Of a stretch of 64,000 nt of DNA, positions 24,188 through 36,246 are shown in pieces. Each line of letters begins with the position of its first letter. Within the stretch, counting starts at the first letter, position 1. The stretch comes from Linnemannia schmuckeri. Lineage: Eukaryota > Mortierellomycota > Mortierellomycetes > Mortierellales > Mortierellaceae. Made by a program: the position numbers and the translations under genes. The DNA is taken from positions 1,890,001 to 1,954,000 of the forward strand of contig JANATG010000011.1 in the NCBI GenBank assembly GCA_029449235.1. The letters are read 5' to 3'. Under the pieces are notes generated by a model. It saw only the letters and a list, made by a program, of their open reading frames with translations, was not told the DNA's origin and made no database searches.

Positions 24188-24966
24188 GCTTCGAAAACCA
24201 CAACTCTGTCGCTGCCGGATATGTGGCTGTCCACCGCATTAAGGATTACTATCTTTAACTGATCAGCCTCAACACTGGTCACCCGAAATAAAAGAAGTAA
24301 AAGAAGCGCGGCTCCAGTTGTCGGCGAAGGTTACTGTAACTTATTCAGCTTCGTTCTTCAGGATTTCTTGTGGTCGGCCATGACCCAACAAGTTAACCCC
24401 TGGGCGCGGTCATCCCATCATCATAAACATGAATATGGACAAGAACTAAAAAAAAGGGGGGCGTGGTTGAACAAAAGACAAGTTTAGAGCTCAGGGCGAG
24501 AAGAAAGTTTTTCATTTGTATAAACACATCGCAGCTGAGGGGGCGCACATGTCTGCAATGGGGCTTCGCTCAGGCAACGTGCGCCGTGAGAAAAATAATA
24601 GGCTGCAATGACGGTTTGTTCCTTGATTTAGAGATACAAAGCAAAGCGAAGCAGGGCAAAGCTCAATGATCATTTAGACAGGGGGGAATAATGAAGTAAC
24701 TTGGTTACTACTGCCATTGCCATTCTTCGTCACACTTTCAATGGTCAGCACTACCACTCGTCATTGCCTTTCTTCTATTTTCTATCCATCCTTCTTCAGC
24801 CAGAGCAAGACTTGTAGACGCTAAAGGGACGATATTTCTTACTTATTCGTTTGAGAAAAGAGATCCTGCACTCAGAAGCCATTACCAGTGACGACATGTT
24901 TGATAGTCTTTCATCCTTCGACGATCCCGAGTACCTATCACACTTCTCGTAATGCCTTGCAGGGTG

Positions 24967-25155
24967 CTAACTGAACTCATGCCATCTTGTATTAACCGAT
25001 CGGGCATAGTAAAGACTGCATAGAGGAGTGTCTCCGAGACTATCTCTCTCCCACAAATACACTCGCTCATCCGCACTGTTAACAACCCTTGCTCCAATGT
25101 AATCCATGTTTTCTGATTGTTTCTTAAACAAAGTTTTTTTTTCTTCTTCACTCAT
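24967..25155 (-). CDS. Doubtful small hypothetical protein
   Basis: An ATG at 25155 opens a 62-residue frame beginning MSEEEKKTLFKKQSENMDYI and ending RWHEFS. Composition is protein-like: charged start, mixed hydrophobic core with VYLWERD and CSLYYA, no homopolymer. It has no family match that I recognise and no clear promoter or introns, and it lies in a region with several random short open frames. It could be a gene fragment or chance. Confidence 0.2.
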   Translation of the reverse strand: MSEEEKKTLFKKQSENMDYIGARVVNSADERVYLWERDSLGDTPLCSLYYARSVNTRWHEFS

Positions 25156-25453
25156 GTTACCTGTATCATGGGTTGTGTCCGAGCGAGAGTATCTTTTCCA
25201 GCCCCATGCCTGGACTAATGAACAATTGTTGTATGGTTGTGTCCATTGCCCGAGCAAAAAAAGTAATTTTCCCACGGACTACCTCTTAAGTAGGAATGCC
25301 AAGGGTCCCTTGAACAGCAACAGGAGTGGTGTCGTCGTTTTCGTTCGTTGATGATGTCTGGACCTTGTTCGTTTTGTCTCGTTAGCCCTTTCCTTCATCT
25401 TGCTCGGCGTCTCCGACTCTTTCCAAGAAAAAAAAAAAAAAAAAAAAAAAGAG

Positions 25454-25460
25454 TATAAAA
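25454..25460 (+). promoter_or_regulatory. TATA-like box upstream of IDO
   Basis: TATAAAA immediately follows an A23 tract. It is about 450 bases before the ATG at 25914, so a long pyrimidine-rich 5' leader would be implied. The poly(dA:dT) tract next to it could keep the promoter nucleosome-free. Confidence 0.35.
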
Positions 25461-25913
25461 ACCTAGCGAATTTTGAGTCTTGGTTCGGATTTCTTTTTTT
25501 TTTTTTTTTCTTTCCTTCTTCCACTGCACACCACCCCCTCTCCTATACCCCCCTTCCACACACACACCACCTTCCCTCCCTTCCCTTCTCCGCACACACA
25601 CCACACCTCGCCCTCATCCACTCAAACCCCGATCCGTTCCCCATATCCCCTCACTCGCCCAGTTAAATTCAGTCACCCATCACCTATCATCACCCATTCT
25701 CGTCCTAACTCACATAACCGCCAATCATCTTTTTTGATCGTCCACTCAGCTTAAGCTACCTTTTCTTCGCTTCTCTCCCTCCTTTTTCTTTTCTCTGTCC
25801 CTTCTTTCTTCTTTCTTCTTCTTTCTTCTTTCTTCTCCCTCGCCTTCCTTCTTCCTCATTCCCCATCTCTCATCTCTCCTTCCCTTCCCTTCCTTCCTCG
25901 CCCCTCATCCACA

Positions 25914-28678
25914 ATGGCCCAACAACAACTCAAGGACCTGCCCATCCTCTCCGAGTACGACATCTCGCCCATCACCGGTTTCCTCCCTGTCGAAGAGCCC
26001 CTCCAGGTCCTGCCCGACCCGTATTTTGCCCCATGGGAGGAGACCTTCCAAAAGTTCAACGGCCTCCTCCTCGCCTCCAGACTCCGTCAGTATGTTAACG
26101 AAGTAAGTCATTGATTTCTGTATACCCTTCGTTCCAAGACCCTTTTGCCACAATTTTTTCATTTCATTTGCTCGGTCTCCGACAACCCTCAACGGTTTTT
26201 AATACAACTTGCAGCAGACAAGAGAGGACACGGACGATGGAAGGAGGAAGCAAAAGGAAGTGAGATGGCTTACATCCATACACACACATACACACGCACA
26301 CACGCATCACTAAAGTGGATTCACAATGGATCTCACTCAATCACAACAAACAACAACACAACAACCTTCATCTCTCTTGTTGTCACACAGAACTATAACA
26401 AGCAACCAACACCATAGGAAAAGATAATAATAAGCCCAACAAAGTGGACCGGTGGCTCCCTTTTGTTATGGCGTATATGACTACATGATTGCAAGGAAAT
26501 CCTGTCCTAACAAATAGCTCTTTTGTTCTTGTAATAGCTTCCAGTTCTGGATGCAGCTAAGCTCAAGACCAAGGCTGAGCAGCGGAGAGGATACCTGATC
26601 CTGTGTATGCTCTCTCATGCCTATGTTTGGGGCAAGCACGAGCAGGCCGCAGAGGTAATTCTTTTTGCCATTTTCGCCACCACCCGAACCTTTCCATTTG
26701 TACTGAATACTGTGCACTCCAGTCGACATTCCATATCGTAGCAAAAAAGAAAAAAGTGATTCATTTGTTTACACTTTCCAGTAAACCCTGGTGATCCACC
26801 CTATTTTTTCTTTTCAGTTAAGCCCCTTTCGTTATTCAAAGGGCACATGCAATGAAAGTTATTAATCGCCCTCCCATTCCTTTCCTTACTTCCCTCCCCC
26901 CTCCCTCCCTCCCTCCCCCCCCCCAGGTCCTTCCGGCTGCGCTGGCCGTTCCATGGCAAAAAGTCGCGGACATGCTCGAGATGCAGCCCGTGTTGACCCA
27001 CGCTGCCGTCGTCATGTGGAACTGGAGACTTTTATACAAGGACGGACCAAGAGATCTCAAGTAAGTCGCCATTCCAATCAAAGTCCCCTTTTAATTGAAA
27101 GTGTGTGCCTGAAAAAAAAAAAAAAAAAAAAAAAAAAAAGATAACAAAATAATAATGGGATCGGAAAGCACGGGTGCGTCGGATGGGATGACATTGGTAG
27201 ACACACAGTCAGCTTTGGTTTTTTTCTTCCCTTCCCTTCGCCTTCACGCACATACACCATCTCGCCTGGTGTGTGCCGCTGTACCGTCTGTTTGTCATCT
27301 TTCAAGATTATCATGGAAAATTATCACAAACAAGCAGAACCAACACCATATCGTGGGTTGTGTGCTCAATTGACAACATTTTTTATTAACCGCTCCCTTT
27401 GCTGTTACTTGATCTGCATGATAGTAATTTGGACACACTGGGAACACTTTCGGGCTCGAGCGATGAGTCATGGTTCTACTTGGTGACGACCGCGATCGAG
27501 GCCACGGGTGCTCCCGTTCTCAGCAAGATCCTCACCGCCATTCAGCAGGCCCGGGACAACAACATTGTAGGATTGACACAGGAACTCGAGGGGATCCGAG
27601 GCATTATCGAAGACCTGGTCTCTGTCCTCCGTCGCATGTTTGAGAGATGCGACCCCTATGTCTTTTACTGGAAAGTCCGTCCTTACCTGGCCGGCTGGGA
27701 GAACATGGCCGAGGCCGGATTGCCAAATGGTGTCCGTTATGAGGGTGTCGACAACGGCGAATACAAGAAGTTGGCTGGAGGCAGTGCCGCTCAGAGCTCG
27801 TTGATCCATGCCCTCGATATCGCCTTTGGAGTCGAACATCACCCTACAGGATTCCGCCCTAACAAGGCTGGCGCCTCTGCTTTGGCTAACGGCAGCCCTG
27901 CTGTTCCTTCCCCCACTCCTGCTGCGACTGCCGCCCCAGCAGCAGTCAAGCCTACCAACTTTATCCAAAAGATGCGTTTCTATATGCCTGGACCCCACCG
28001 TAGCTTCTTGACTCATCTCACGGAGATCTCCAACATCCGTCAGTTTGTGACCGAGAAGGCAGCGGGCGAACGTACGGTCGAGGTCGAAAAGTTGATCACT
28101 GTCTATGATGAGTGTGTCCACCAGATCAAGGTCTTCCGCGACGTCCATATTCAGATGGTCACTCTCTACATTGTCATGCAGGCCAACCGAGGACCCTCCA
28201 TCTCTCACGGAGGGTTTGCCCCACAGCCTCACGCCCAGGCCCAGAAGACCGAACAAACCGCTAACGGGACTGCGGACAAGTCTGCAGCATCTTCTGCCAA
28301 CAGCGCAAATAGCAGCAACGGAACAGGAGAGAAGCCCTCGAAGGGATCGAGCATTCTTTACCCACAAAAGGTCATCTTTGGCGCACCCTACGGATTGGCC
28401 AAGAAGCAGGAGGCTGGAAACGATGTTGTCCGAGGCACTGGTGGCACTGACCTCATCCCCTTCCTTCGTCAATGTGAGTCCCTTTGCCTTTTGCTTTTTG
28501 CGCATTTTTATTGCCGTCTCTGCTTTTGATCCACTCTCTTTCGGCATGAAAACTAACCGATCTTTTTTTTATTTTTTCGTCGACCCATTTTTTTTTTCCA
28601 GCCCGCGACGAGACGAACGAGTCCAAGATTGTGCCGACACCTTCGATCACGGCACGAAAGCAGTCGACCGCCGCCTAA
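25914..28678 (+). CDS. BNA2: Indoleamine 2,3-dioxygenase (tryptophan to N-formylkynurenine)
   Basis: Heme dioxygenase that opens the tryptophan indole ring, the first step of the kynurenine route to NAD. 521 residues from five exons: 25914-26102, 26538-26654, 26927-27060, 27425-28473 and 28602-28678. Family blocks in order: YDISPITGFLPVEEPL at the start; FYWKVRPYLAGW (Phe227 and Arg232 correspond to active-site residues of IDO); GGSAAQSS; FIQKMRFYMPGPHRSFL; RDVHIQMVTLYIV, in which His388 is the expected proximal heme ligand; and RGTGGTDLIPFL near the C-terminus. Fungal IDOs are usually 400-500 residues. The extra length is an Ala/Pro-rich insert near residue 310 and an Ala/Ser/Asn-rich one near 430. 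Cytosolic; no targeting signal seen. The acceptor before exon 3 is preceded by ten C in a row. Confidence 0.95.
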
Positions 28679-28755
28679 AGTGTTTGTCCGATTTTTTCCA
28701 TTCCCTTGCACTTTTATCCCAGTCATTTCTAATCACTTTCCTTTTGGGAAGTTGT

Positions 28756-28786
<31 letters not shown>

Positions 28787-29421
28787 GGTTTTGCTTCTTT
28801 TTACCCATAGCACACATATATACATTTTTTATCCCATAGACATGGATCATTTTCACCATGCTTGTATACCTACTTTTTTTTTCCTCTTTGAATAACATAT
28901 CACTTTTTTGCTACAAAGTCTCTTTTTTGTTTGCCGACTGGTCTTGTATGTTTGTTGGCACATCTTGTCCGTTTTTCCCGATCGCTCCTACTCTTATACT
29001 CTGCGCAAAGAATGAAACCTAATGGCGCAACTCTCGCCCTCTCTATTTCTGTACCCTTCACGCGTCTCGTCCCCACTACCACTCATTTCATTCTCTTATT
29101 ACTCACGCCCTTTCCCTTGAACTTCTTTTTCTTCCAATTTCAAACTCCTTGTGAAAACAAAAACCAGTTCTTTTTTTCATTTCAGGAAGGTGACCCCGCA
29201 TTTTCTGTGGGCCGCCTTGGTCGGTCTTGGAAGAGACGACGATAAAGAACTTCTCAACCGGTCTGTCAGTCCAGCGGGAATAAAAAAAAGTATAAGAGAC
29301 AACTCCGCAGTACGCTTAAAAAGTAGAAGTATGAAAGGGATTTATTTGTTCATATTTCTTTTCCATGACAATTTGACATTCAATTCCCTCCTTCACCATG
29401 TAAAACAAACAAAGAAAAGGT
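28679..29421. other. Convergent 3' region with T29 tract
   Basis: Lies between the convergent IDO and Vps27 genes. Uninterrupted T run at 28758-28786, 80 bases after the IDO stop. No gene seen. Confidence 0.6.
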
Positions 29422-32400
29422 CTAGAGCTCGATCAAGGGTGCCTCTTCAACCTTAGGCTGAGCAATAGGTGCATAAGCCTGTTGCTGCTGCTGTTGCTGC
29501 TGCTGATAAGGCGCGTATTGAGGCTGGACAGGTGCTGCAGATCCCGAAAACTGAGGTTGAATCACTGGAGCCTGTGCCTGCAACGGCTGTTGCTGCTGCT
29601 GAGGTAGCTGCTGCTGAGGTGGTTGCTGTTGCTGCTGTTGAGGATCATAGGGCACATAGGCTGACTGCTGAGCCACTGGCGCAAACGACTGCTGCTGCTG
29701 TTGTGGCTGTTGAGGAGGCGACTGGACTGCCTGTCCCATAGGCTGATATCCGTTGTTGATGGGCAATTGACCGTTGACAGGGACCGATGACTGTACAATA
29801 GGTGACGAGACCGACATTGGTGCCATCGGTGCTGCGTTTCCGTTAGTGTACTGGGGCGCAAACTGTTGCTGTTGTTGGGGCTGTGTCTGAGGCTGCTGTT
29901 GAATCGGTTGTTGTGGCTGCTGCTGAACACCATACTGATTCTGCTGTGCGGGGGCTGTGGAATAAGGCTGCTGGTCCGTTGCGACTGGTGATGTGACGTT
30001 GTAGGCAACGGGTGCGCCCGACGACTGTGCAATTTGGTTGGGTTGATAGGGGTAGGAAGGTTGCTGCTGTTGATGCTGCGGCTGCTGCTGCTGTTGCTGA
30101 TAAGGAGTCTGCTGGAAGGGAATCTGTGGAGTCTGTTGAGCTGACGGGGTTCCGCCATAGGGTCCCGACGAGGGGACGTACTGCGCGTACCGAGAATCGG
30201 GGTTGCTCATCTGTGGGTATATGTGGCTGGCCTGAGGTGTCTGAGGAGTCATTGGGGCGTTGTTGTTGTACACCCCTGGTTGGGCATAGTTGGTCGTGTT
30301 CATCCGGCGCTGATATGATGAATTCAACCGCTCCTGCAAAAGATGATCGTAAATCCTGACAGCATGGTCAATCTTGTCATTGAATCCCACAAACTCCTCT
30401 AATGTCATTAACAATAAATAGAACAAGGATTAGTTTGAATACAAAAGTTACCGGCACAAAGAAACCCAAACAACATAGCATGGCCGATATAAATTACGTT
30501 GCTTCCTGGCAGCTTCTTCGAGGCTGAGGGCAACTTTCATCTGCAATTTTGAGATCTGCTCATAGAGTGCCTGAACCTCCCTGTTGCCAGCAACATCGCC
30601 CTGCATCATCTGAATCCTGTCAACCAGAACTGAGAACATTTCAATGTTGGACTTTTCCGTTTCCGTCAACTCGTGCTGAGAAACAGCCGCAGCCGCCTAA
30701 AATATCGCAATTGTCAAATAAAATAATGCAACGTCCCGTTAATACCTGGAAACTACAAAGCAGCATAGCATAGTAGGTAGTACAAGATTTTTTCAACGAC
30801 TTACAATAGGTTTTTTGGAGTAGGTGTATGACGAGTACGACGACTGACGCTGGCTTGAGCGAGGAGCTGCAGAAGACGAGGATGAGCGGATGTTCGTCTC
30901 CCGCAGAGAAGCCTCGATGGCTGCCAACAAGTCAGCATCCTCTTCTTCCTCTGCTGGGACAGGAGCCTTCTTAACAGGCTCTATATTAGTGCGCTTGGGG
31001 GCCGAGTATCCGGTCTGAGTCTGAGACTCCTTCAACGACAACTCGATAGCCTTCAGCAAGTCCGCATCATCATCTGCTGCGGTACGGGATGCCGCTGAAG
31101 TCAAATTGGTAGTTCCTGAAGGCTTTGAGGATGAGTGTGCTGTAGTGTGGTTGGTCGTAGACCCTGTCTTGGCTGCCGAGGGGATATACTCCAGTCCGCC
31201 GCCCAGACCATGACTCTCCAGGGCAACAACGCTCTTGGGTCCCAGTTTCTTCTTCATCCAGCATCCGTCACAGACACGGACCTCCTGTGTAACGCCCATG
31301 TTGGGAAGTGCCATCGTCTTTGACGAGCACTGGCCACAAAAAGTCGACCCACAGGCACGACAGTGGTGTTTGCGGTTCGTCAGCGTAAAAGTCGAGCGGC
31401 ACCGAGTGCACACGTCAGAATCTGTCCAGTCTGGGGGCTAATAAAAGAGTAGATAGGGGTTAAAATAAGCATGAAAGTCAGTAATTAGCATAACATCCAG
31501 TCGACCTCTGTTTCGCAACAAAATATCGATAGCTACGTGGGTCTGCTACACATACAGCTTCGGACTCGACCAAGGCTGCGCCAACGTTGTCCTTTGGAGG
31601 GAACTGGAAGCCTTCGTGCTGCAAAATCATATACGTGTCGCAAACATATCCGAGTCCATGTTTCCCGCGGAAAAGAAGTCCCCAGGTCTGAATAAGTCCC
31701 AAAATGCGGTTCTTGACTTCCAAGTTGCATCCAGCCTGTTATCGCCACATAATAACAGCAAAACAAAGGGAAAGAGGTTTACGTTAGTACCACCTGACAA
31801 CTTGGCAATGGCATAAATATGTGCACAAATGTGGTTCGTTTTTTTTTTTTTTGTCAAGGAGGGTGAACGTGGGGTGTAGTTACGTCGAAGAAAAAACTGT
31901 AAACAGAAGAAAGAGACGACAACTTACAGGTGCCTTCAGAATCGAGGTCAAGTTGTCGATGAATTCGCGCGCTGCGATCTCAACCAAAAAGTGATGTCCT
32001 CCGTTCTTGACACACACATCCGTCAACTAGTTTCGTAAAAAGGGAACAAGTACAAGAGTAGACAATAAGTCCGATGAGCATGATTCCTTTCTCTCCTGCA
32101 TTATGCAAATGTCCACCAAGAAACTACTCATTCCAAAAAAGAAAGGAAAAGAAAGTACCCCGAGAGCAAGCATCTGGACGTTGGGATTCTTGTGGCCAAT
32201 GCGGCGCTTGAGGGCTTTTGCGGCATCCTTGGGCGAGACTTGCTTTGAGCGAATCTGGTCACAGATCTCGAGGTTCAGGGCCAGGTCTTCTGAGCCAGCA
32301 GGCAAGTTTTCAGAGGTGGCCTTGTCTACAGTAGGGAAAGTGGAAAGGCCGAGGTAACAAGTGTGAGAAAACACAGGCAGTGTCGCGTTTAAGGTCTATG

Positions 32401-32509
32401 TGTCTATGGTGAATGTCGCGAGAGGGGGGGGGAAAGGAGTTGGCAGGAGCAAAGAGGGGTATTTACCGACGAGCTCGTCGATGGGCGAGGCACTCCAGAG
32501 CCAAGACAT
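29422..32509 (-). CDS. VPS27: Vps27, ESCRT-0 subunit (VHS-FYVE-UIM protein)
   Basis: Sorts ubiquitinated membrane proteins at endosomes with Hse1 and recruits ESCRT-I. 765 residues from seven exons: 32509-32467, 32325-32159, 32026-31928, 31735-31556, 31437-30805, 30696-30498 and 30398-29422. The VHS domain fills residues 10-150 (KATSENLPAGSEDLALNLEI, LTDVCVKNGGHHFL). The FYVE zinc finger at 167-223 shows all signatures: WTDSD, RKHHCRACG and RVC, with eight Cys/His ligands, for PI3P binding. Two ubiquitin-interacting motifs lie at about 285-301 (DADLLKAIELSLKES) and 328-344 (DADLLAAIEASLRET). A GAT-like helical core covers about 385-470. The 300-residue Gln/Pro-rich tail ends PLIEL, resembling a clathrin-box motif. 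TATAAAA lies about 190 bases upstream (32701-32707, minus). Confidence 0.96.
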
Positions 32510-32700
32510 GAGGGAAGTATAAGATGTGTAAGAGGTTGAAGGGGAAAAAGAGAAGATGCGAGAAGAAGGGAGGATGGCGATGGGGTGTGAGGTGGAAGGA
32601 GACAAATCGAACAAGAAAGTAAAAAAGTAAAAAGTAAAAAGGAGAGGGGCTAGCGGAGGAAAAGAAAGAAGACTGAGGAAAGTCGACGCCAGTCTCGAAA

Positions 32701-32707
32701 TTTTATA
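32701..32707 (-). promoter_or_regulatory. TATA box of VPS27
   Basis: TATAAAA on the minus strand, about 190 bases upstream of the ATG at 32509 and about 100 bases from the STN1 stop. Confidence 0.45.
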
Positions 32708-32808
32708 TCACCTCGATAAAAAGACTAGGCATTCCTTCTAGGCTTGGCTGGGCACCAGCACACATATGCTGTATGCTGTAAGCTGTAAGCACAAGACATG
32801 TGGAGATA

Positions 32809-34392
32809 TCAATCATCGTCAATAACAATAGGTTCTCCGCCATCCATAGCAATGCGTTCTCCACCGGACGGGCCTTGTTCTTTCGTTTTCTTTCTCAGAG
32901 GATCCACCGCTCGAAAGTCCATCGTCTCCTCATTGATATACTCAATCGACCCCTCAGTCAAAAGCCGCTGAAAACACCTCATCAATGGCCGGTCATCCTG
33001 TTGAGACAATAATTTGGTCCGCAGATATGCGTCGTCAGTCAGTCAACCGTCAAACGTCAAACGTCATTCATTACAACTTGTTAGTCACTCTTCAAAGGTG
33101 TGAACAAATAAGCATTCAATCAAAAGAAAGCTCAAGCAAGCATACCTCGTCCTTAGCGACTTCTTCAGCCATCTGCTTGTTCACTTCATCATCCAAAAGC
33201 TCCAGGATACAGAACTCCTTGCGCTCTAACACCCAGGCACGTATCCTGCCCAGTAATGCCATCTTGGTGACCTCGTCTTGGGTGACCTCTTCTTTGGGAA
33301 CATCTACTTTGGCAACTCTTGCTTTGGTTGCCTCTTCTTTGGTGTCCTCTTCATTGGCGACATTTTCTTTAGCGACCTCTTCTTTAGCAATCTCTTCTTT
33401 GTTAGCCTCTTTGTTGGTCACTTCTTTGGTGACCTCTTCTTTGGCCATCTCTTCTTCATCCTAATCAAATATAGAATGCAAAAACGTGTCAATAGACCCG
33501 ATTGAAAGCAATAGCCACAACTTATACAAAAGGATTACTCTTGGACGTACCAAAGGTATATCTATCCCCACTTCTCGCAGGATAAAGTTGGGCAATTTTA
33601 GCGGCTTCGTATATACATCTCGCTCCTGGTTCAATACTCTCAATCGGAAAAGCGTCTCGGCATTCGGGTCTTCGCACACCTCTGCATAATCAAGGTCAGA
33701 TATGAAAAGTCGTTAGTGCTCTCAGTAACGCTTGAAAAGATAAGATCGACAAAATATCGCAAGCGCTCTCCTTGGTCCAAACAAGTAAAAAAAGAACTAC
33801 CAATGCATCCAGGTGGGACATCAATCTGCATGACATCTCGAAAAACTTCCACGTGTCCCCTCACTCTAACAACATCTCCCAACGAAAACGCTCTCAACCC
33901 AACAATCGTGTCTGTATCCTGCACCATCAGATAGTTGTCGGGGATCCACATGACACACTGAATCGCTCCTGTGCCATCGTCCACTACCAGAAAGAAAGGA
34001 TAAAAAAAGGAAGCAGGAAGCGTCAGTGGTGTCGAATGTGTTGAACATGGACACAGGGTATTGATTTAAGTATAAATTGGTGGCGTCAATCGATATTTTT
34101 CTTACCTGTATAGCTGAGGTACTTTATTGCACGGTTCACGCTCTGAATGACGCCCATGATTTCGACCATGCTAACAGGGTGTGTATGGTGGCTGTACACT
34201 CCTACAACGCTCGAAGAAAGAAAAAAGAGTTAGGTTTTGAGTCGACTACCTTGTCTCGCGTGCTTATATTGCGTAGTTTTTACCTTCGTAGTCAGGCACG
34301 GGTTTAAGGGCCTTGACCTGAAAGATCATCAGCTGAAGAGGTACATGCAGAAGCGGGTCCAACCCCCAAGTCGTCATTGGGAGGATACTCAT
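32809..34392 (-). CDS. STN1: STN1-like CST-complex subunit (telomere capping, OB fold plus winged helix)
   Basis: Single-stranded-DNA-binding partner of Ten1/Ctc1 that caps telomeres and promotes fill-in synthesis. 340 residues from six exons: 34392-34284, 34201-34106, 33983-33801, 33681-33551, 33460-33146 and 32997-32809. The N-terminus MSILPMTTWGLDPLLHVPLQ carries the STN1 hallmark WGLDPL. The OB fold covers about residues 20-170 (VEIMGVIQSVNRAIKYLSYT, VDDGTGAIQCVMWIP, LGDVVRVRGHVEVFRDVMQI). A linker of about 45 residues (174-220) is a degenerate (A/T)KEEV repeat. The C-terminal winged-helix region starts near RIRAWVLERKEFCILELL and continues through MRCFQRLLTEGSIEYI. The ATG at 34392 is chosen because the frame closes just upstream. 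It is divergent from PDCD5, with 257 bases between the starts. Confidence 0.9.
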
Positions 34393-34649
34393 GTCTTCGG
34401 CATACTCCTTCTCTACTCAATTCAAAACGTCGTTGGGGATGATCAGTTTTTGTAGTAACAAAAAGTGGAGAGGCAAAGAGAATGAGAGTTGGGCGAAAGG
34501 GTGTTCTATGGCTCTTGTTTCTGTGTGTCAACTGTCGAGTGTCTTCGTGAACACAAGCCACAAGTCCACTTTGAAATAAAAAAAGTTAACTTTTTTGTTC
34601 GAGAGTATTCCTTTTTCACACCACACCCATTCACATCAACTTGACAACC
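34393..34649. promoter_or_regulatory. Short bidirectional promoter, STN1 / PDCD5
   Basis: Only 257 bases separate the two divergent start codons, so the promoter elements must be shared or overlapping. No clear TATA box; an AT-rich patch lies at 34570-34615. Confidence 0.5.
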
Positions 34650-35857
34650 ATGGAAGACGACGAACTCGCACAAATTCGCGCTCGGTAAGACGAAGGAAAC
34701 CGACGGCGTCAGCCACTCGCTTCTCATGAAGAGGATACCAGTTTAAGAAAGGGAGCAGCTTACTCTTCACCGGAGTTCTCGCCATTCGGAGCAACTACCC
34801 TTACGTTTTTGTCGTGTGGTTCCTCAGCTAACTTTTTACTCGTTCTCTCTCCCTTCACCCACGATAGCCGCATGGCCGAGCTCAGAGCTCAGTCCGGAGG
34901 AGCTCCATCAAGCGGCATGGGAGGTCTCCCTGTAAGTCACTAAAACAAATCTTTCACGTAAAAAGAACGACATCTTTTCAAGTGCAAATCACGCTCCATA
35001 TTCCAATTGACCCTCAAAGCGATACAACGGTACTTACCCAGCCTTCGCCTATTTCATTACTCTAGCCCGGCATGAGCGGCGGCAAAAAGGATGAGGAAGA
35101 AAAGGCCAAGAAAAGGTACGCACCTTTGTCTTTGTCAGAATACAATTCGAGCGTACAATGGATGTTCAATACCACGGATCACACGACGAGGAATGACTGA
35201 CCGCTTGTTTTTCGTGTCCACTTATTTTTATTGCATTATAGCCAAATGGAGGAGATGCGTCGCACTATGGTACAGCAGGAAAACTCATAACACGGAACAT
35301 CAATACCTTTTCTTTCGCACAGGAAGTGAAACGACAATGAACAATACCGACCCTAACAACCTTCGACAATTTTATTGTTCAACCAACACATAGTTGATCC
35401 AAATCTTGGACGGCGAGGCCCGCGAGCGCTGTAAGTGTACTGGACCCTCATCAACGATCAATCGAACTACGCCTCATTTCATTGGATTTACAAAGCACCA
35501 ATTGACAACCCTTTCCCTTATCCTCTGACAATAGTGTCGCGCATTGCGATGGTGAAGGCTGATAAGGCGAGGGCAGTCGAAGGCCTTTTGATCCGCATGG
35601 CCCAAGGCGGTCAGGTCCGCGCCAAGATTACAGAGAAGCAGCTCATCGAGCTTCTCGAGCAGGTTAACCAGCAGACCAAGAGCGAGACCAAGATTGTCGT
35701 ACGTGTTTTACTTCCTTTTTCTTCTTGTGTTCCTTCTCTTGTTGGTTGTCATGGAATAGGATAAAAAAAACTAACGTTTTGTTGTTGTTTTTTAAACAAA
35801 TCGTAGTACAACCGCAGAAGATACGATGATTCGGATGATGATGACTATGGTTTGTAA
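34650..35857 (+). CDS. PDCD5: PDCD5/TFAR19-family DNA-binding protein
   Basis: Small conserved archaeal-eukaryotic helical protein, linked in animals to apoptosis and to prefoldin/TRiC. 142 residues from seven short exons: 34650-34684, 34868-34931, 35066-35115, 35242-35269, 35394-35430, 35535-35698 and 35807-35857. The protein starts MEDDELAQIRARRMAEL. It contains SQMEEMRRTMLIQILDGEAR, ERLSRIAMVKADKARAVEGL and IRMAQGGQVRAKITEKQLIE, and ends with NRRRYDDSDDDDYGL, all diagnostic of the family. A Gly-rich, Lys-rich linker (GGAPSSGMGG) is inserted after the first helix. Length is typical (110-150). Being cut by six introns over 1.2 kb, it is the most intron-dense gene here. AATAAA lies at 35920-35925. 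Confidence 0.95.
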
Positions 35858-36246
35858 AAAAAAGTCAGGCATCACACGAAACACACAAACAAAGGAAGTG
35901 ATTGAACTGGCGCAGGAGAAATAAACAACCATTATGCAACATCTACTCCCTACTCTATTCAATCCTTTTGTTGTCATTCTTTACGCGCCATGCTGCATCG
36001 CGCTCCGAACCGCTACTGTTTGCACTGAGAATTTTCATTTGTTTTTTATTCCATGATGATTATTGTTGACAAGAAAGAAAGAAAAAAAGTCATCGTTCAA
36101 AAATAAAAACCTCATCTCTGTAACGCTCTCTCGCGCCTGCCCAATTTGTTGACTCTTCACCACAATATCTGCTACGCTGGGGGGTAGTATTCCTGCTCTC
36201 CCTGCTTCCTTCCCATTTTTCCCTTTTTCCCGTTCTCCCGCTTTGC
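35858..36246. other. Convergent 3' region of PDCD5 and the BolA gene
   Basis: AATAAA for PDCD5 lies at 35920-35925 (+) and an AATAAA for the BolA gene at 36045-36050 (-). They are only about 120 bases apart, so the 3' ends probably lie close or overlap. No gene. Confidence 0.6.

Larger units (their letters stand above)
23324..25913. other. 2.6-kb divergent intergenic region between Furry and IDO
   Basis: Head-to-head promoter region. A 15-bp exact tandem duplication lies at 24158-24187. A small coding-like open frame sits at 24967-25155 (-), and an A23 tract at 25428-25450 is followed by TATAAAA at 25454-25460. The last 400 bases before the IDO start are almost pure pyrimidine. No recognisable gene. 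Confidence 0.55.

Noticed and set aside
23963..24282. Opposed open frames of about 100 residues in the Furry-IDO intergenic region
   Set aside because: They overlap a small tandem duplication, show no family motif and have no promoter or splice support.
27468..28547. 359-residue open frame on the minus strand opposite IDO exon 4
   Set aside because: The plus strand encodes unmistakable IDO motifs, including the heme His. The antisense frame results from biased codon use and has no recognisable feature.
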